The notes: a model not told the origin generated them from the letters alone. Positions 1 through 11,808 are shown, numbered from the stretch's first letter. The stretch: 64,000 nucleotides of DNA from Macrolepiota albuminosa (GCA_027475525.1 JAMWFC010000111.1:558001-622000); one strand, 5' to 3'. Numbers and translations are program-made.

Positions 1-88
1 TTGGGAGCACAGTCAAGAATATTGGCCCAGGAAGCTTGGGACTGGTTTCGGAGTTCGGGCTTTTGGGCATTGAGTCACTTCTGAGGGC

Positions 89-424
89 CTAGAGGTGTAC
101 AGTGGTCATTGGATGGTCTCTGAGTTCTGGGAACATCATGGTGAGCGTCCTCCAGTCAATGTTGGGGTTTGTGTCCCATAGCCAGGGGAGTTCTAGTATG
201 AGTGGAGTCAAGTCATGAAGCTGCATGACCAGGAAGTCCGATGTGAATTTGAAACCATTGTCCAGCCTCCTGATGGGGCCAGAGGAGGAGGGGTTGCTGT
301 TGAGTTGCTGCAAGTTGAGGGGTTGCTTGAGGGGGTTGTGGAGGAGATCGAGGGCATTGCTGATGAAGACCCTGGTGGCCCTGCTGTTGATGAGGGCTGA
401 TAATGGTCCTGGAGTGCTGTCCAA
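89..424 (-). pseudogene. Second retropepsin-like domain of Gypsy-C
   Basis: A 111-residue ORF with the layout of a gypsy aspartic protease. It has an INSRATRVFIS segment where the active-site DSGA motif should be (Asp replaced by Asn), then PLKQPLNLQQL, and then the conserved LELPWLWDTNPNIDW block of retropepsins in basidiomycete gypsy elements. It lies just downstream of another retropepsin-like block (446-960), so the element appears to carry two in series. The lost catalytic Asp implies an inactive domain, unless this is a structural duplicate. Confidence 0.6.
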
Positions 425-445
425 CCTGGCATTGATGATGAAGAA

Positions 446-960
446 TCATAACAAGCAAGACTGGAGTTCAGGGAACAGTACAGTTCTATTTGAGGAGCTC
501 TTTGGAGTTGATTTGGAGCTTGGAGATTTAGAGATGTTGAAAGAAAGCTGCTGGTCATTGATTGTTAGTTTCTGATTCAGGTGGAGGGTGAGGTGTTGCC
601 AGTTGATGTGAGAGTTGGTGTCCTGGAGCCAGGGAAGCCCCAGGATTAGAGGTGCAGAGGGGTGAGTTTGGTTACCAGCATCCAGAGAGTGTGAATTTGT
701 CCGTTGGTGAAGGTAATGGGCATACGCACAAAATGGGTGATATCTCCAGCCATGGAGGTGTCTCCACTGAAGAGGCAAAGTTGGATGGGGATTGTGAGTC
801 ATTGGACAGGCTCTGGAGCAGAGGAGGACCAGGCCTTGTCAATAAAGTTGTCTGTGGTGCCACTATTGACAAGGGTGTTGAGAGGGTCTCTGGAGAGAGT
901 GATGCAGATTTTTAGGAGGAGGGAGTATGAGAAGTAGGAGGGTAAGTAAGCTGTGAGGGT
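446..960 (-). pseudogene. First retropepsin-like domain of Gypsy-C
   Basis: Read across frames, the minus strand gives SGTTDNFIDKAW, an internal SGDTSMAGDITHF segment and the ending ILGLPWLQDTNSHINW. This is the order seen in gypsy retropepsins: active site, flap, then the LGxPWL motif. It follows the gag knuckle and precedes a second similar domain. Frameshifts and stops break it. Confidence 0.6.
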
Positions 961-1254
961 GTCCTGTATGAGTGTTGTTGAGCATAAGTGAGAGACCAGG
1001 GCAGAGAAGACTTTGAGGTTGATTCCAATTTAGTCCATCTTCTGGGTCTAAATTGCTGAGTTGTTTTCTGAGTATTTGTAGGTGGTGTTTTCTTCCTCAA
1101 AAGTCCAGGTGACACGTCTCATAGTCTGTCATTGGAAGTACTCAGAGATGAAGTGGTCTTTCTCACTGCAAAGTATACAGGCACCCTCCATCTCCGTCGA
1201 TTCTGCAAATCCTTTGGAACCTTGATCCAAGGCCATCCCTTCTTCTGGAAGTGG

Positions 1255-1524
1255 TGATGATGCCAACTGTGGTTGGATGTGCTGGACATATATGCAGTAC
1301 AACGCTGTCTCCAGCACCTGGCATACATAGTTGTAAGGAGTCCTGACAGGGTGCTGGTGTGCTTGAGCAGAGGTGATAGAACAATGCGCCAGAACAAAGT
1401 CAGATAAAGCTAGCATGATTTGAATGCTAAGGGTAACTGGGTGCTCAAGAGGTTATGATTCATCGTTATATACATGTGAAGTAGCTATCTTATATACTAT
1501 GTGCTACTGTGTTTTCCAAGATAA
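1255..1524 (-). repeat. Truncated 3' LTR of Gypsy-A
   Basis: Begins TGATGATGCC and aligns with the start of the 5' LTR at 13813 (TAATGACGCC) and with its segment ending AAGATAA near 14235. It lacks about 145 bp present in the other copy, at about 1392, and stops at 1524, where a 303-bp-family solo LTR begins. The rest of the LTR is missing, so the junction is a deletion breakpoint rather than a clean insertion. Confidence 0.7.
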
Positions 1525-1797
1525 TGTTGAAATTGCCTGTTGCATGCATTCCATTATGATCATCATTCTATCCCAAGTTCATTCTATCACATGTATTCCC
1601 CATGTGATTATTCTTTATTCACATGTATATAGTTTTCCAGTAGTATATAAACTGTAGATAGATCATCTGAAGTCCTCACTCTTTCTGACTTTGGACTTCA
1701 GGTTAGTAATACTTTACTTGCTCAATACACTCTTTCTGACTTTGGACTTCAGCTTTAGTGACAGTTTCTGTCCCCTGTGCTTTGCCTGTCTTTAACA
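1525..1797 (+). repeat. Solo LTR, 303-bp family, copy 1 (internally deleted)
   Basis: Starts TGTTGAAATTG and ends GTCTTTAACA. It matches the copies at 2357-2659 (inverted) and 8341-8643 (direct). It is 30 bp shorter because one unit of a repeated CACATG-rich segment is missing. It contains TATATAAA and a twice-repeated CTTTCTGACTTTGGACTTCAG block. No target duplication flanks it: GATAA on the left, GTTTG on the right. Confidence 0.85.
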
Positions 1798-4287
1798 GTT
1801 TGCAAGTGGTGTATGGCCCGGTACTGCAAATATCAAGGTGCCAATTGGTTGCACTCATTTGCAGACTTGTTCATAAGTTTTTAGATTTGATTCTTGGTTT
1901 CGTGGCGCTAAGGTTCAGTGCCCATTCTAGGCTCTCTCTTTATCCGATGAGATTGACGTCTTGTTGGCTAGTATCAAGGTTGGTGAAGTATGTATCTCTT
2001 CTCTTCTCCATATTCCTGATGTTGACTTTAGTAGTCGGCTGCTACGTCGCCCACCATTGCTAGTCTCCCTAGTGCTCCGTCAGCCTCTACTGTCTCTTCT
2101 GCTCCTGCAGCTCCTACTGCTCCTCTCTCTTCTGCTTCTGTCCAGCCTCCTTTTGTTTTTGACAGTCCTTTTTGTGGTGCTGCTTCTCCTGCTCACACTG
2201 CCTCAAGCGTTGCTTCTCCCACTTGTACTGCGCCTCCTTATTCAGCCATCAAACAAATTGCCATTACCTCCAGTGAGCCTCAGCCCAGACCCACTCATAC
2301 TATTTCTCGCCTTCCACCCCATAACTTTGCCATTGTTATTGATTGCATGCCCCCTGTGTTAAAGACAGGCAAAGCACAGGGGACAGAAACTGTCACTAAA
2401 GCTGAAGTCCAAAGTCAGAAAGAGTGTATTGAGCAAGTAAAGTATTACTAACCTGAAGTCCAAAGTCAGAAAGAGTGAGGACTTCAGATGATCTATCTAC
2501 AGTTTATATACTACTGGAAAACTATATACATGTGAATAAAGAATAATCACATGGAGGATACATGTGATAAAGTATAATCACATGTGGATACATGTGATAG
2601 AATGAACTTGGGATAGAATGATGATCATAATGGAATGCATGCAACAGGCAATTTCAACACCCTGCTCGTGCTAGCCCTCCCAAATGTACCATGCATCCTT
2701 GCTTTTCTGCTTCTAATTCTTTACTAACTTTGCTTCCAGATCAATCTCCCTGCTCATAAATACCGGCCTTTTGGCTGGTGTCCAAGTACTCGGCGCTAAG
2801 AAGAAGGTTATGGTTGCACCTGTGGAGCATCGCACTTTTAGGGCAAAGATTGGCACAGTAAGTACTTGTTTGTCTCTGATAGATTAATAACATCACTAAC
2901 TTCTTTTCCAGTGTGACAAATGTTGGTCTGAAAATGATTCTGAGGGCTGCTGGTTTTCCACCGCCTCTCTTCTCTGCTACCAATGTGATGCATTGAAATG
3001 GGGTTGTGCCTTCAATGGAATTCATACTTGTGAATGTGGTAGGGATGCTATCATGCAGAAGAATTACAAGCACGCAGTCTTGGTTCGTAATGCCTGGGCC
3101 TTTGTGCTGCAGCAATGCAATCTGGCAGCTACTCACTAGCCTACTCTGATTAGCGCTGCAAGCCTAGCACTTCCTATTACCCAAGATGGCACCACTGTGG
3201 CAGCCCCCTTTGCCTGCTCTCCTTGTCATCCCATTCTTCTGAAGCATAAGCCTGTCATTGCCTCTCCTAGCAAGAGTCCCGGTAAGCGCCGTGAGCTAGC
3301 ACCTGCTACTCCCATGGTCTTGTCTACCACCGAGTCATCTACTGATAAAAGGGAGGATACCAAGAGGGATGCTAAGGGCAAGGATGATGATAAGGCTGAG
3401 CCTGTAGTTGATACCGATGCACTGTTAGTACATGCTTTTTTGCTTTGCCTTACTCCTCCTATCACTGCTAACCCTTATCAGAGTGGCCCTAGTAGTAACT
3501 GGTGCATGGTTTTTGTGTCTTCTTTTCTTTTGCACTAACTCCTTTGTTGCCAGATCCCCTACTTCTTCGCTTCCCATTGTCATGGATATCTCTCCTGCCA
3601 AAGATGTCATGATGTTTGTTGCCGGTGCTACCCCTGCTCCTGAGCCAGCTGTGGCTAGCACCTCCCCCATCGCTCTTCCTATTACTCCGTCCCTTACTCT
3701 TCCCTGCACTCTTTCCTCTTTCCCCAGTACTCATGAGTCTTCCACCATGCCTGAGTTTGAAGAGACCTTAGTGGCCCAGGATGAGCACCATTGCTGCTGG
3801 AGATACTTGTCTTTTTATGGAATTTACCTTTCTTCTGCTAGGGCCATGTCTCCAGGTGATGAGCATCATGAATAGACTCCCCGTGCTCTCATAACTGTTC
3901 ACATAAGTTTGCGTTCATTAGTTTGTTCTTCCTCTTTCTGACCTCCACTAAGTTTGATCCCTTCTGGACTCCTCCTGCTATGTATGTTTCCGGCAATGCC
4001 TATCCTTGACTCAGGGATGAGATGAGTTCTTTTATTCTGTCACTCCCCTCCATCTTGCTGCCAATCTTTGCCAACAACTTTGCCATATTGAGGACACAAC
4101 TAATATTATTGGTAGCAAACTCGCCATTCTGTGTCCTCATATCTCTATTCTAGCATGCTGTGAGCTTCTCCTGCTTGAGCTTTATGACAACATCACTGAT
4201 GCAGTCAAGTGGCAAGCAAGTAACACCATTCAGGATGGAGACTTGCTTCCTTTGGACAATCCCACTCCCTTCAAGTCTGATGCATAG
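1798..4287 (+). pseudogene. Gypsy-A opposite-strand accessory gene (Zn2Cys6-like protein), decayed
   Basis: This gene runs opposite to Gypsy-A gag-pol and matches the accessory gene of Gypsy-B block by block. The first visible exon piece (VCKWCMARYCKYQGANWL) matches VREWCRARYVDNHGAEWL of Gypsy-B. An Ala/Ser/Pro-rich exon follows, interrupted by a solo LTR at 2357. A GT-AG intron ends at 2911, and the next exon opens with CDKCWSENDSEGCWF. Its six cysteines are spaced CX2CX8CX8CX2CX6C, as in Gypsy-B. The C-terminal block WQASNTIQDGDLLP ends near 4287. The 5' end is lost at the solo-LTR junction at 1797, the first donor is AT instead of GT, and stops interrupt the frames. Function is unknown; a DNA-binding regulator is inferred from the cysteine pattern. 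Confidence 0.7.
2357..2659 (-). repeat. Solo LTR, 303-bp family, copy 2 (inverted)
   Basis: An exact-length 303-bp copy beginning TGTTAAAG and ending TTTCAACA on the plus strand. It is flanked by the 5-bp target duplication CCCTG (2352-2356 and 2660-2664). It lies inside the Ala/Ser/Pro-rich exon of the Gypsy-A accessory gene. LTR length and 5-bp duplication indicate an LTR retrotransposon; its internal region is not in the window. Confidence 0.9.
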
Positions 4288-6107
4288 TTGCCAGCCCATA
4301 GTGCTTCAAACTTTGTGGACTTGGTTAATTATGATATGTAATTTGTTGTAGCTGTACTAAAAATAAACACTCCCCCCTTTGTTCTGAAATTGTCAGTTTG
4401 TAAGTAATCAAATACAAAATAAGAAAAAGGGGAAACGCTCAGTAAATCATCATAGCATAACAAACCCCTTCACCAGCATGATCCAATAGCCAATATCATG
4501 CCAGCCTAGGAAGAAATAGGTATTGTCTGTAGAAAAATAAGTCAATTCATGCAAGAAGTTTAATGTATAAGAAATAGAGTGCCACTGATCACTTGTGGTT
4601 ATTTGGTGATGGTGAGTATAAGCACCAGATCTTGAAGGTTAACTTCCTCTTTGCATGATTTAAAAATGAGTCAAACACATCCTATTGGCTTGCATCCTTG
4701 TCAGGGTTCAAGTCCCTTGAGAAGTGTCCTCCCACACTGTCACTAGTTGAAACACTGCCCAAGTCCTATAAATTGCCCATGCCTCAACTGAACCTCATCA
4801 GTCTTTGCAGTGGAAAGCTCAACTGGCATCATGTGGTCTCTCTGCTGTAATTGTGCTCATATAATGATTGATCCTCCCACTTTTCTGAAACGCACTACCT
4901 CCTTCCACCACTATCCAGTGGTTGGTGTGCCTGGACTGACCAACAGAGTTGTCGAGTTAGGTTGTTGCTGGCCTTGTAAAATTTGGAATGACAACATGCC
5001 TTTGACCTGTTTCAGTATGGAGAAGAACTGGAGTCAGATTTTTCAAGTGCACTATTGCCTTTTTCATGTCTCTTCTCTTCTAATAGTCACCAAATAAAGC
5101 AAATCTTGACTGAGGAGACAAAAGAGCATCTGGAGCTGCTGCTGAAGAAGAGCCACTATCTGGTTCATCACCTCATTACCTCGTTCCCTCTTTTTTAGCT
5201 AAATGTGTCACCTCGCTAGGCTCCCTGCTCATCTACTGGTGGTCAGCTTTTTCATAGTCCCACCGAAGGATGGAGGCCTCCCTGGCCTCTCCTTTTGCCT
5301 AGTCCTTGATGCACATCTGTCTCCCATGTTGCTTATGTGAGCTGACTCCTTCTTTTCTATGGTGCCACTAGACTGACAGATTTTAGATATTTGATTTCTT
5401 GTATTGTAGTTGTATGAATCGCATTGATGTTGTTGCCCCCCCATGATCGTTTTGCACATGTAAGAATTCCCAAGTCTCTGCGACCTAGACAAACCCTTGG
5501 TCATGGTATGCCTTCCATTAATGCGTGTTTTGAGTAGTGCTTATGTGTTCTGTAGATGCCTGTTACAGGTACCGCTTCAAGTATGACCAGTCTTCTCCAT
5601 GAGACTGGGAGTTTGGTTAGTTTTTATCTCTTTTCTCCTGACCTTAGATTGCTAATTCTCTGCCGCTTCTAAGAGCCTCTCATGGCTCCCCCTTCTACCT
5701 CTTGTTAATGTCCAAGCTTGTAGGGCAATGTTTGAACATATGGCCTTTCTCTTCACTTTTTTAAAGTCTCACCCTGACAAGGATGGGTGGTACTCATCCC
5801 CCAATCCCTTTACTGCCCCTTCTGGTGCTCCCTGCATGCCACTTCCAGGCACTCCTCCTGCACCATCCTTCAATGCGCCACCTCCAGGTGCTCCTCCTGC
5901 CTATAAGTGATCAAAAGACCAAGTTAGAGGGCCTCGTCGTAGGTCCACTTCACAGTGATGTAGCTTGATCAGTTGTAGTCATAGTCAGTTAGATAGTCTA
6001 TCTTGTACTCATTCCAAGCTTATTTAATTTTATTCTTTTATGATTGTTGCCTTGCTTAAGCATGATCAAAAAGTGCTAATAGCTAGCACCTCCTTTTTTG
6101 TATTTGT
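4288..6107. other. Gypsy-A spacer between accessory gene and pol end, unassigned
   Basis: This interval separates the 3' ends of two convergent reading units, the accessory gene (plus) and integrase (minus). Gypsy-B has only about 430 bp here, so it may hold a further insertion. It contains short ORFs (4810-5097; 5728-5910, which has a Pro/Ala-rich tail PSFNAPPPGAPP). None could be identified. AT-rich, with no terminal repeats seen. Confidence 0.4.
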
Positions 6108-7460
6108 TTACTGCTTCTTGTCATCATCTGGAGTGGTCTCATCATCATTCACTAGCTCAGTCTCTTCAAGCTCTTGAAGTTTGGCCATGTCAATGTCCAG
6201 CACCGATCAAGGTAATGAAATGTGTTCACGTGCTAAGTAGAGAATGAGTTGGAACACCGCTACTAGTCAATGCAAAACTGAGCCGTCCAACTCGCAGAGT
6301 ATGTAGGCAACTCCCCTATTGCAGAAAACTACTATGAGGGGTCCTAGATACTGAGGTCGCATCTTTTTGTTATGGGTAACTTTGATTTTCGAGTTGTGCA
6401 TTAGTACTAGGGCACCAGCTGCAAAGTTGTAATCTCAGATTGTGGTGCTATGTTCGCTTTCAAATCGTAGTGCAGCCTGTTGTCTAGCTTAAAATACCAC
6501 CTTATGTAAGTGCTTGAGATCCTCCATGCATCGTTGTAGGTCTATAGCACGCCTGGCAATCATGTTAGTGGAAGCACGCCTGGCAATCATGTTAGTGGAA
6601 GACAGTATTGAGTTCAGCAGTAGTTGTAAGTACATTGCCTCCATAACGTCTGCTGGAAGCAGTAGATGGATGCCAGTCGCAGCGTAGTAAGGAAAACAGC
6701 CCATCCTCTTTTGCACCATAACTCATTCAGACCAGAAGACTGAATAAGTTGCTTCACTCTAGTGACTCTTGTCACCATCTACCGTTTTGAATAATGCCTG
6801 TCTAACATCAAAATGCAGCCTTTCCACAATACCATTAGCACATTTGTTGTATCCTGTGATATATATTTTTCCAAACAACAGTGCTGGAGTTGCTACTGTT
6901 GAAGGAATAAAAACTTGACACGTCTGCTGGATTTGGCAAAAATGACAAGTGCGAATATACCACGCAATATCGACGCTAACTTGAGGCCACCAAAAGTGTT
7001 CCAATAGGTTTGCCCTTGTCATGTAGAGTCCCTGGTGTCCCAAGTCGTCATGCATGGCATGTAGAATTCTGATTTGACTGTCTGGTTTAATTACTAAATT
7101 GTAAGTGCCAGCCCTATTTCATCACCAAAGTCAATTTTCAACTATAAAGAAAGTCGTTGTATATTGAATGAAGGTGGCGTATTCCGTATCTGTGAGGTCT
7201 GATGGTCAGTGCAAATCCTGTAGCCACTTTCTAACCTGGTCAACTTGTTGGTCTTCTGATCTAGCTTTGGTGCTATGAGGTACTATCAAATATGGTAGGT
7301 TGTGACTGTCTTTTTGTAAGGGTCTGGGTTCCTCAACTATCTTTAGATCGTTAGATGGCTTAGCAATGTTATAGATACTGGCCATGTAAAAAGTTGATGA
7401 TGCTTGATACAGCTTAGGTTGATACAAGATGATAGGATGTAGCCAGGTCAAGACTGGTTG
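6108..7460 (-). pseudogene. Gypsy-A integrase remnant
   Basis: Minus-strand pieces show the zinc-binding N-terminus (HDDLGHQGLY...FWWP...CHFC, an HHCC module near 6930-7055). A core fragment follows (YNKCANGIVERLHFDVRQALF, the glutamate-bearing segment) and then the conserved KRMGCFPYYAATG block. The C-terminus ends in an acidic tail with TAA at 6108-6110. A 27-bp in-frame repeat near 6548-6601 duplicates nine residues. Stops and gaps remove parts of the DDE core, so the enzyme is dead. Confidence 0.75.
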
Positions 7461-7599
7461 ATCTTTGCAAAGTGCTGGAATAGATAATTGAATGATATGT
7501 ACAAAACTGTGCAGCTGATCAATCCAGTTGTCAAATACGTTAGTTATTGTTGCTTTTGTCTAGCGCCTCGTCTTCTGGCTGCCTTGGTTGTCTAGACAG

Positions 7600-9757
7600 T
7601 CTATCAGGTCCATGAAACACACTTTTGATGTGAACAAGTTTGAAGTGAAACATTAGTATTGCTACTACTCAGCAATTTATACTAGCCAAAGGTTAAATAT
7701 CTGGATTCTGGAGCATTCCTTTGATGTAGCGTGCATTGACTTTGACAATCAGATTTTGAACCCCAATGATATACATTCGTAGTGCCTGAAACGATTGAAA
7801 CAAGCCATACAACTCTAGCTTGGGCTGACTGTAGCATGATTCTCTGTTATTAAGGGTTATTGATCCAAAGCAATTGTAGTGCCTGATTTTTTGATTTGCG
7901 CCGTCACACTGACATAAAAAGAAGCCAACCACAATGTATAAAGTGTCAATAGCAAGTATAATGAGATTGGGAGTAGTATAGTCAATAGAACCAACGGCTT
8001 TACTTTTTGCAGTGCCTTCACTAAATCCTTTTGGGCATTAATTTTGTCAGGTCCAAATTCAAAGAGGACCCCAGAACGAGTTAAGTGATTAAGAGTGTGT
8101 GCCTGATGTGAAAAATGGTGTATGAATATGCAAAGAACGCCTACTGTGCCTAGAAACACGTGAACTTCCAAGAGGTTATGACAAACTCCCTACTTCTTCA
8201 GAAGCACTAATCAGCTCTCCTCAGGGATCCTGCCCTCTGGCATGCAAACATGCCCTAAAATTTTAAATTGTGGCACGCAAAAAACCAGCTTATGTCCTGA
8301 AAATATTTCACCACAATACTTCATGCACTGCAGCACTTGATGTTGAAATTGCCTGTTGCATGCATTCCATTATGATCATCATTCTATCCCAAGTTCATTC
8401 TATCACATGTATTCCCCATGTGATTATATTCTATCACATGTATCCACATGTGATTATTCTTTATTCACATGTATATAGTTTTCCAGTAGTATATAAACTG
8501 TAGATAGATCATCTGAAGTCCTCACTCTTTCTGACTTTGGACTTCAGGTTAGTAATACTTTACTTGCTCAATACACTCTTTCTGACTTTGGACTTCAGCT
8601 TTAGTGACAGTTTCTGTCCCCTGTGCTTTGCCTGTCTTTAACACTTGATTGACCAAATAAAAGAAATTCCATAGTGCGATGCGGATATTAGAATTTTCCA
8701 GGTATACTTTAGGCTTGCCATTTACAAGGCGCCAATCTTTTGGGCTTTTAATACCTATATCGTCAATAAAACTAAGCACATGGTGAGGTATTTTAGGTTG
8801 TAGAATAAATGTAATGTCGTCGTGGAATATGGGTACTAAATTCATTCATCCCATAGGAAGTGTAACTAGTCATAGCGCTCTAAATGGTGTTTGAAATGTT
8901 GTCAAGTCACGAGAAGAAGGGTGGATTAAGTACTTGTCATAGCCAACGTACAAACCCAGAGTAGCGCTACATATCCGTCCTGCGAAAGATTTAGCAACAT
9001 GATCAGAAAAGGGCAGTACCCCTGAATGACAAATTATAACTTTGTTTAGCGGCTCCAAACTGTGAACTATATGTAGCTTCTTATTTTTCTTGAGTATGCA
9101 AAATCATCTCGATCTGTAGGCTGAATTAGAAGGCCCATAAACTTCTGCCACTATCTTGGAGCAAATAATTTGGCAAACTTTAGCTTCAATGCCTGGTGGT
9201 ATAGGTCAGTTATGCTCGGTCCAAGATACGTGAAGTATCGTTGGTATAACTACTGGTGGAAAGAAGTCAGTTCTAAGTTTACTGCACTCTGAATCTTCCC
9301 AAGCAAATGCTTCATTTTGTTTTTGCATAATGTTGACTAACACGTTTAGTTCTGCTATTGATAGAAAGCCTGTATTGTGGACGCTAAAGAATAATGCCTT
9401 TCATTCCTCCGTAAATCATCCTGTTGGTTTGAAGGGTGGTAGATTTAGATTAAGTTCAGGAATGGTCGCTAATGGGTCACCAATGATCTTCTTTTCAATG
9501 TGAAATTTCTCGGGTACGGTGCTCACAATCAGTTTTGTTCTAAGTGCTACTGGCTTGTACTTCTTTTTGACCTGAACTCCTTTGTGCTTAGAGGTACTAT
9601 TGTTAGCAAACATATTATAAATGGAATTTTAGTTTCTAGCAAAACCAGATATCAAAGGTTCTTTAGAATCAGGAGTAGAAATAAAATAAGTGTCTGTCGA
9701 AAAGTTTTCAGTGATATCGGATGCAGTGAGATATAAGTAGGATAAAGCTTTGCTAGT
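7600..9757 (-). pseudogene. Gypsy-A reverse transcriptase and RNase H remnant
   Basis: Minus-strand blocks match Gypsy-B pol. They include LGLYVGYDKYLIHPSSRD (motif A region, near 8880-9000), FHDDITFILQPKIPHH and FIDDIGIKSPKDW (the YxDD-type catalytic block, near 8740-8830), FLGTVGVLCIF, and the RNase H piece NRESCYSQPKLELYGLF. The RT is cut by a solo LTR at 8341-8643. The upstream part is cut off from protease by the transposon at 9759-11049. Stops occur in all segments. Confidence 0.8.
8341..8643 (+). repeat. Solo LTR, 303-bp family, copy 3
   Basis: A full 303-bp copy beginning TGTTGAAATT and ending CTTTAACA. It is flanked by a perfect 5-bp target duplication CTTGA (8336-8340 and 8644-8648). 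It is inserted in Gypsy-A RT, between the segments homologous to ALWEFFLLFN and VLQHMKY of Gypsy-B, so it is younger than Gypsy-A. Contains a TATATAAA box. Confidence 0.93.
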
Positions 9758-9758
9758 A

Positions 9759-11049
9759 CAGTTGCAAACAGCCAAATACAACAATAATAAACAACCTATT
9801 TTAGAAGGCTCAGTTCTCATTGAATTCTGTGTTTTATCATAGAAACATACTATTTGAGATCTTAGGAGTTGATTTGCATGAGCCGATTTCTGAGAATCAT
9901 AGTTGTAAAAATTTCAGCCCTCAAAATTTGGTGGTTTCCACAAAAAAATCAGGAAAAATCTGCAAAAGTGCAAAATTAAAAGCTTTTGATCATCTGATCA
10001 TGAATCCGTAAAATATTAAGAAATTTTAGAGTGGTTTGCTTCACAAAAATTTGACAAAGTTAGATCTTACTTTCATCAATGAAGCCTGGCTGACTGCCAA
10101 AACAGAAACACAACATATCAGGGCTTCGAAATCAAAGGCCTGGAACCAGCTCCTATGCTGTCAGCCTGCCCACTGATAGATATGGAGACCGACCTTGCCC
10201 AAGTCTAGATAGTGACTGATCTTGTGCACAATCTCGCACACCTAGTCCAGAGGATAGTGGTGGTAATGGTAGTGATGATGAGTTGATTCAGAAGTCCAAG
10301 AGGTTTGTTTTGGATAAAGAGACTATGGAAGATTTTAGTTCAGATAGTTCAAAAGATACAGTGTGCCAAGTGTTCCCCAGTTTGTCTAATTGAAAATCAA
10401 AACTTTTGCATGGCTCAGATCCTCAGTCATCAAGAAGACTTTGCTAATCAAATTTCAGAACTTGAGACTTTGATCAAAAGTTGTGGGCACGAATGCATTT
10501 TCTTGCCAAAGTTTCACTGTGAGCTCAATCCAATTGAAATGGTATGTATTTTTACTAAATTAAATTGATCACTGAAAACTCAAGTTGAAGATATATATAA
10601 AGTATTGGGGTTGGGTAAAATACAGGTATAGAGAAGTCTGAAAGCATACATTTGCTGAGGCAAAAGAAGCAGCAGAAAAGTATCTCAATGCATGCTCAGA
10701 TATTGTGATACAGCACTTTATAAACTGATCTTAGTAGTTTATAAGTGCTTATTATAAAGGGCTAACTGGCAAAGCAGCTGCATGGGCTGTCAGGCAGAAG
10801 AAGCAGCAGCGTCAGGTTTCTCAGCATGCTATGATATCTATTGAAGCTGTCTTTAACTAAATATAAGTAGACTAGAGAGTAAAAAAATCATCAAAAATTT
10901 TGGCAGTCCAAAAATGTTGTGGAAAAAACTTCGGAAGGGTGTTTTTCAATGTATTTCAAGTGCCTGAATTCAGATCTGACCTTGGTTTGGCCAAAAAAAA
11001 TTCCTGCTTTGGAGATACTAAAATTGTCATATTTGGCTGTCTGCAACTG
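9759..11049 (+). mobile_element. Mariner/Tc1-type DNA transposon inserted in Gypsy-A
   Basis: Terminal inverted repeats of about 25 bp (left CAGTTGCAAACAGCCAAATA; right end its reverse complement with three mismatches) are flanked by TA on both sides (9757-9758, 11050-11051), the signature of Tc1/mariner elements. Total length is 1291 bp. It interrupts Gypsy-A between the end of protease and the start of RT; Gypsy-B is continuous there. It carries a degraded transposase (see next entry). Confidence 0.88.
10305..10857 (+). pseudogene. Degraded DDE transposase (C-terminal half)
   Basis: The ORF at 10305-10568 contains FLPKFHCELNPIEMV, the LNPIE block that carries the last acidic residue of Tc1/mariner DDE transposases. 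A likely intron follows, and then YWGWVKYRYREV, FAEAKEAAEKYLNAC, GLTGKAAAWAVRQKK and QVSQHAMISIEAV with several in-frame stops. Similar proteins are common as hypothetical DDE endonucleases in mushroom genomes (recalled, not searched). The N-terminal catalytic Asp region is not readable. Confidence 0.75.
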
Positions 11050-11169
11050 TAAGTGACAAAGAAGAGTTCAAAATTTTATAGGCTAAGAGGGTATGTGATA
11101 TAAGAGTTACTTGCCCAGTCCAATGATTATAGTCCAAGATAAGTGCTTTATCTTCATGATCCTCATCAC

Positions 11170-11808
11170 TCATCTCCTCAATAGTGCTAAAAAACACTTG
11201 CAAGGATTGTCGCTAACATAAGGTCGCTTTCTTAGTCCTGGTTTCTGGAATTTCTCTTGGAGAAATGTCGGGACTATTCTTTTGACACTCAAGTTAAAGT
11301 TGCTAATAGTTAGCATTGTTTTGTCTTTGGACGTCGTCTTAACTACTGATCGAGCTAGCATGTTGAAGGGCCTTTTTAATAATAAGTTATACGCAGGTGA
11401 CCTGAGAATGTGAATTTGAAGGTAAAATGTAAGGTCACCAATAGCACATGGAACGTTATGGGCCATTTCCAAAAATTGATCAATAGTGCCATTAGTGCTT
11501 TGCATATTAAAAATAATCGTTGGATTATAAATGATGTCTAGTTCATTAGCAATGTCAGCAGCTATAAAAATGATCTGAGATTCACTGTCCACAATAGACT
11601 TGATTTTGCTTTTGCCATCTATAGTTAGCATGATCAAACAAATAGCATGAGAGTTCTGGGCTACAGTCAGGATGGCAAAATTGTCACTAGATCTTAGTGA
11701 CTTAAGATAGGTCTCAACCGAGTCAATGGACATAGCTTCTTTAGGTGGTGCGGCCTCCTCTTTGGTCTCTGAAGTTATAGTTTCTGAATCCAGGTAGCGC
11801 ATCATCAC
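11170..11808 (-). pseudogene. Gypsy-A protease region (start of pol frame)
   Basis: An open frame of 212 residues homologous to Gypsy-B 21370-22044. The retropepsin active site reads IVDSESQI where Gypsy-B has IVDSGSQI, so the essential DSG is mutated (G to E, a G-to-A change). It begins in the frame +1 to gag and overlaps the gag end by about 65 nt, as in Gypsy-B. The mariner-type transposon lies just downstream. Confidence 0.8.

Larger units (their letters stand above)
1..1250 (-). mobile_element. Distal part of outer gypsy element (Gypsy-C): gag zinc knuckle and protease
   Basis: Minus-strand remnant of a Ty3/gypsy element running off the left edge. Reading from high to low coordinates: a degraded nucleocapsid knuckle near 1130-1190 (CILCSEKDHFISEYF, the CX2CX4HX4C pattern with the last Cys lost); a spacer; a retropepsin-like domain near 446-960 (SGTTDNFIDKA, later LGLPWLQDTN); and a second retropepsin-like ORF at 89-424. 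The right edge at 1254 abuts the LTR of Gypsy-A. The matching proximal half (gag and 5' LTR) resumes at 14886, so this is one element split by an insertion. Frames are broken and no active protein is expected. Family assignment rests on protease and knuckle motifs only. Confidence 0.72.

Noticed and set aside
1961..2362. Leucine-rich 133-residue ORF that could look like a membrane protein
   Set aside because: It is a frame shadow of the Ala/Ser/Pro-rich exon of the accessory gene, where CT-rich codons read as Leu in the next frame.
6548..6601. 27-bp tandem repeat as a further assembly seam
   Set aside because: The period is 27, not 77, and it is in frame (nine residues). An ordinary slippage duplication in a dead integrase is more likely.
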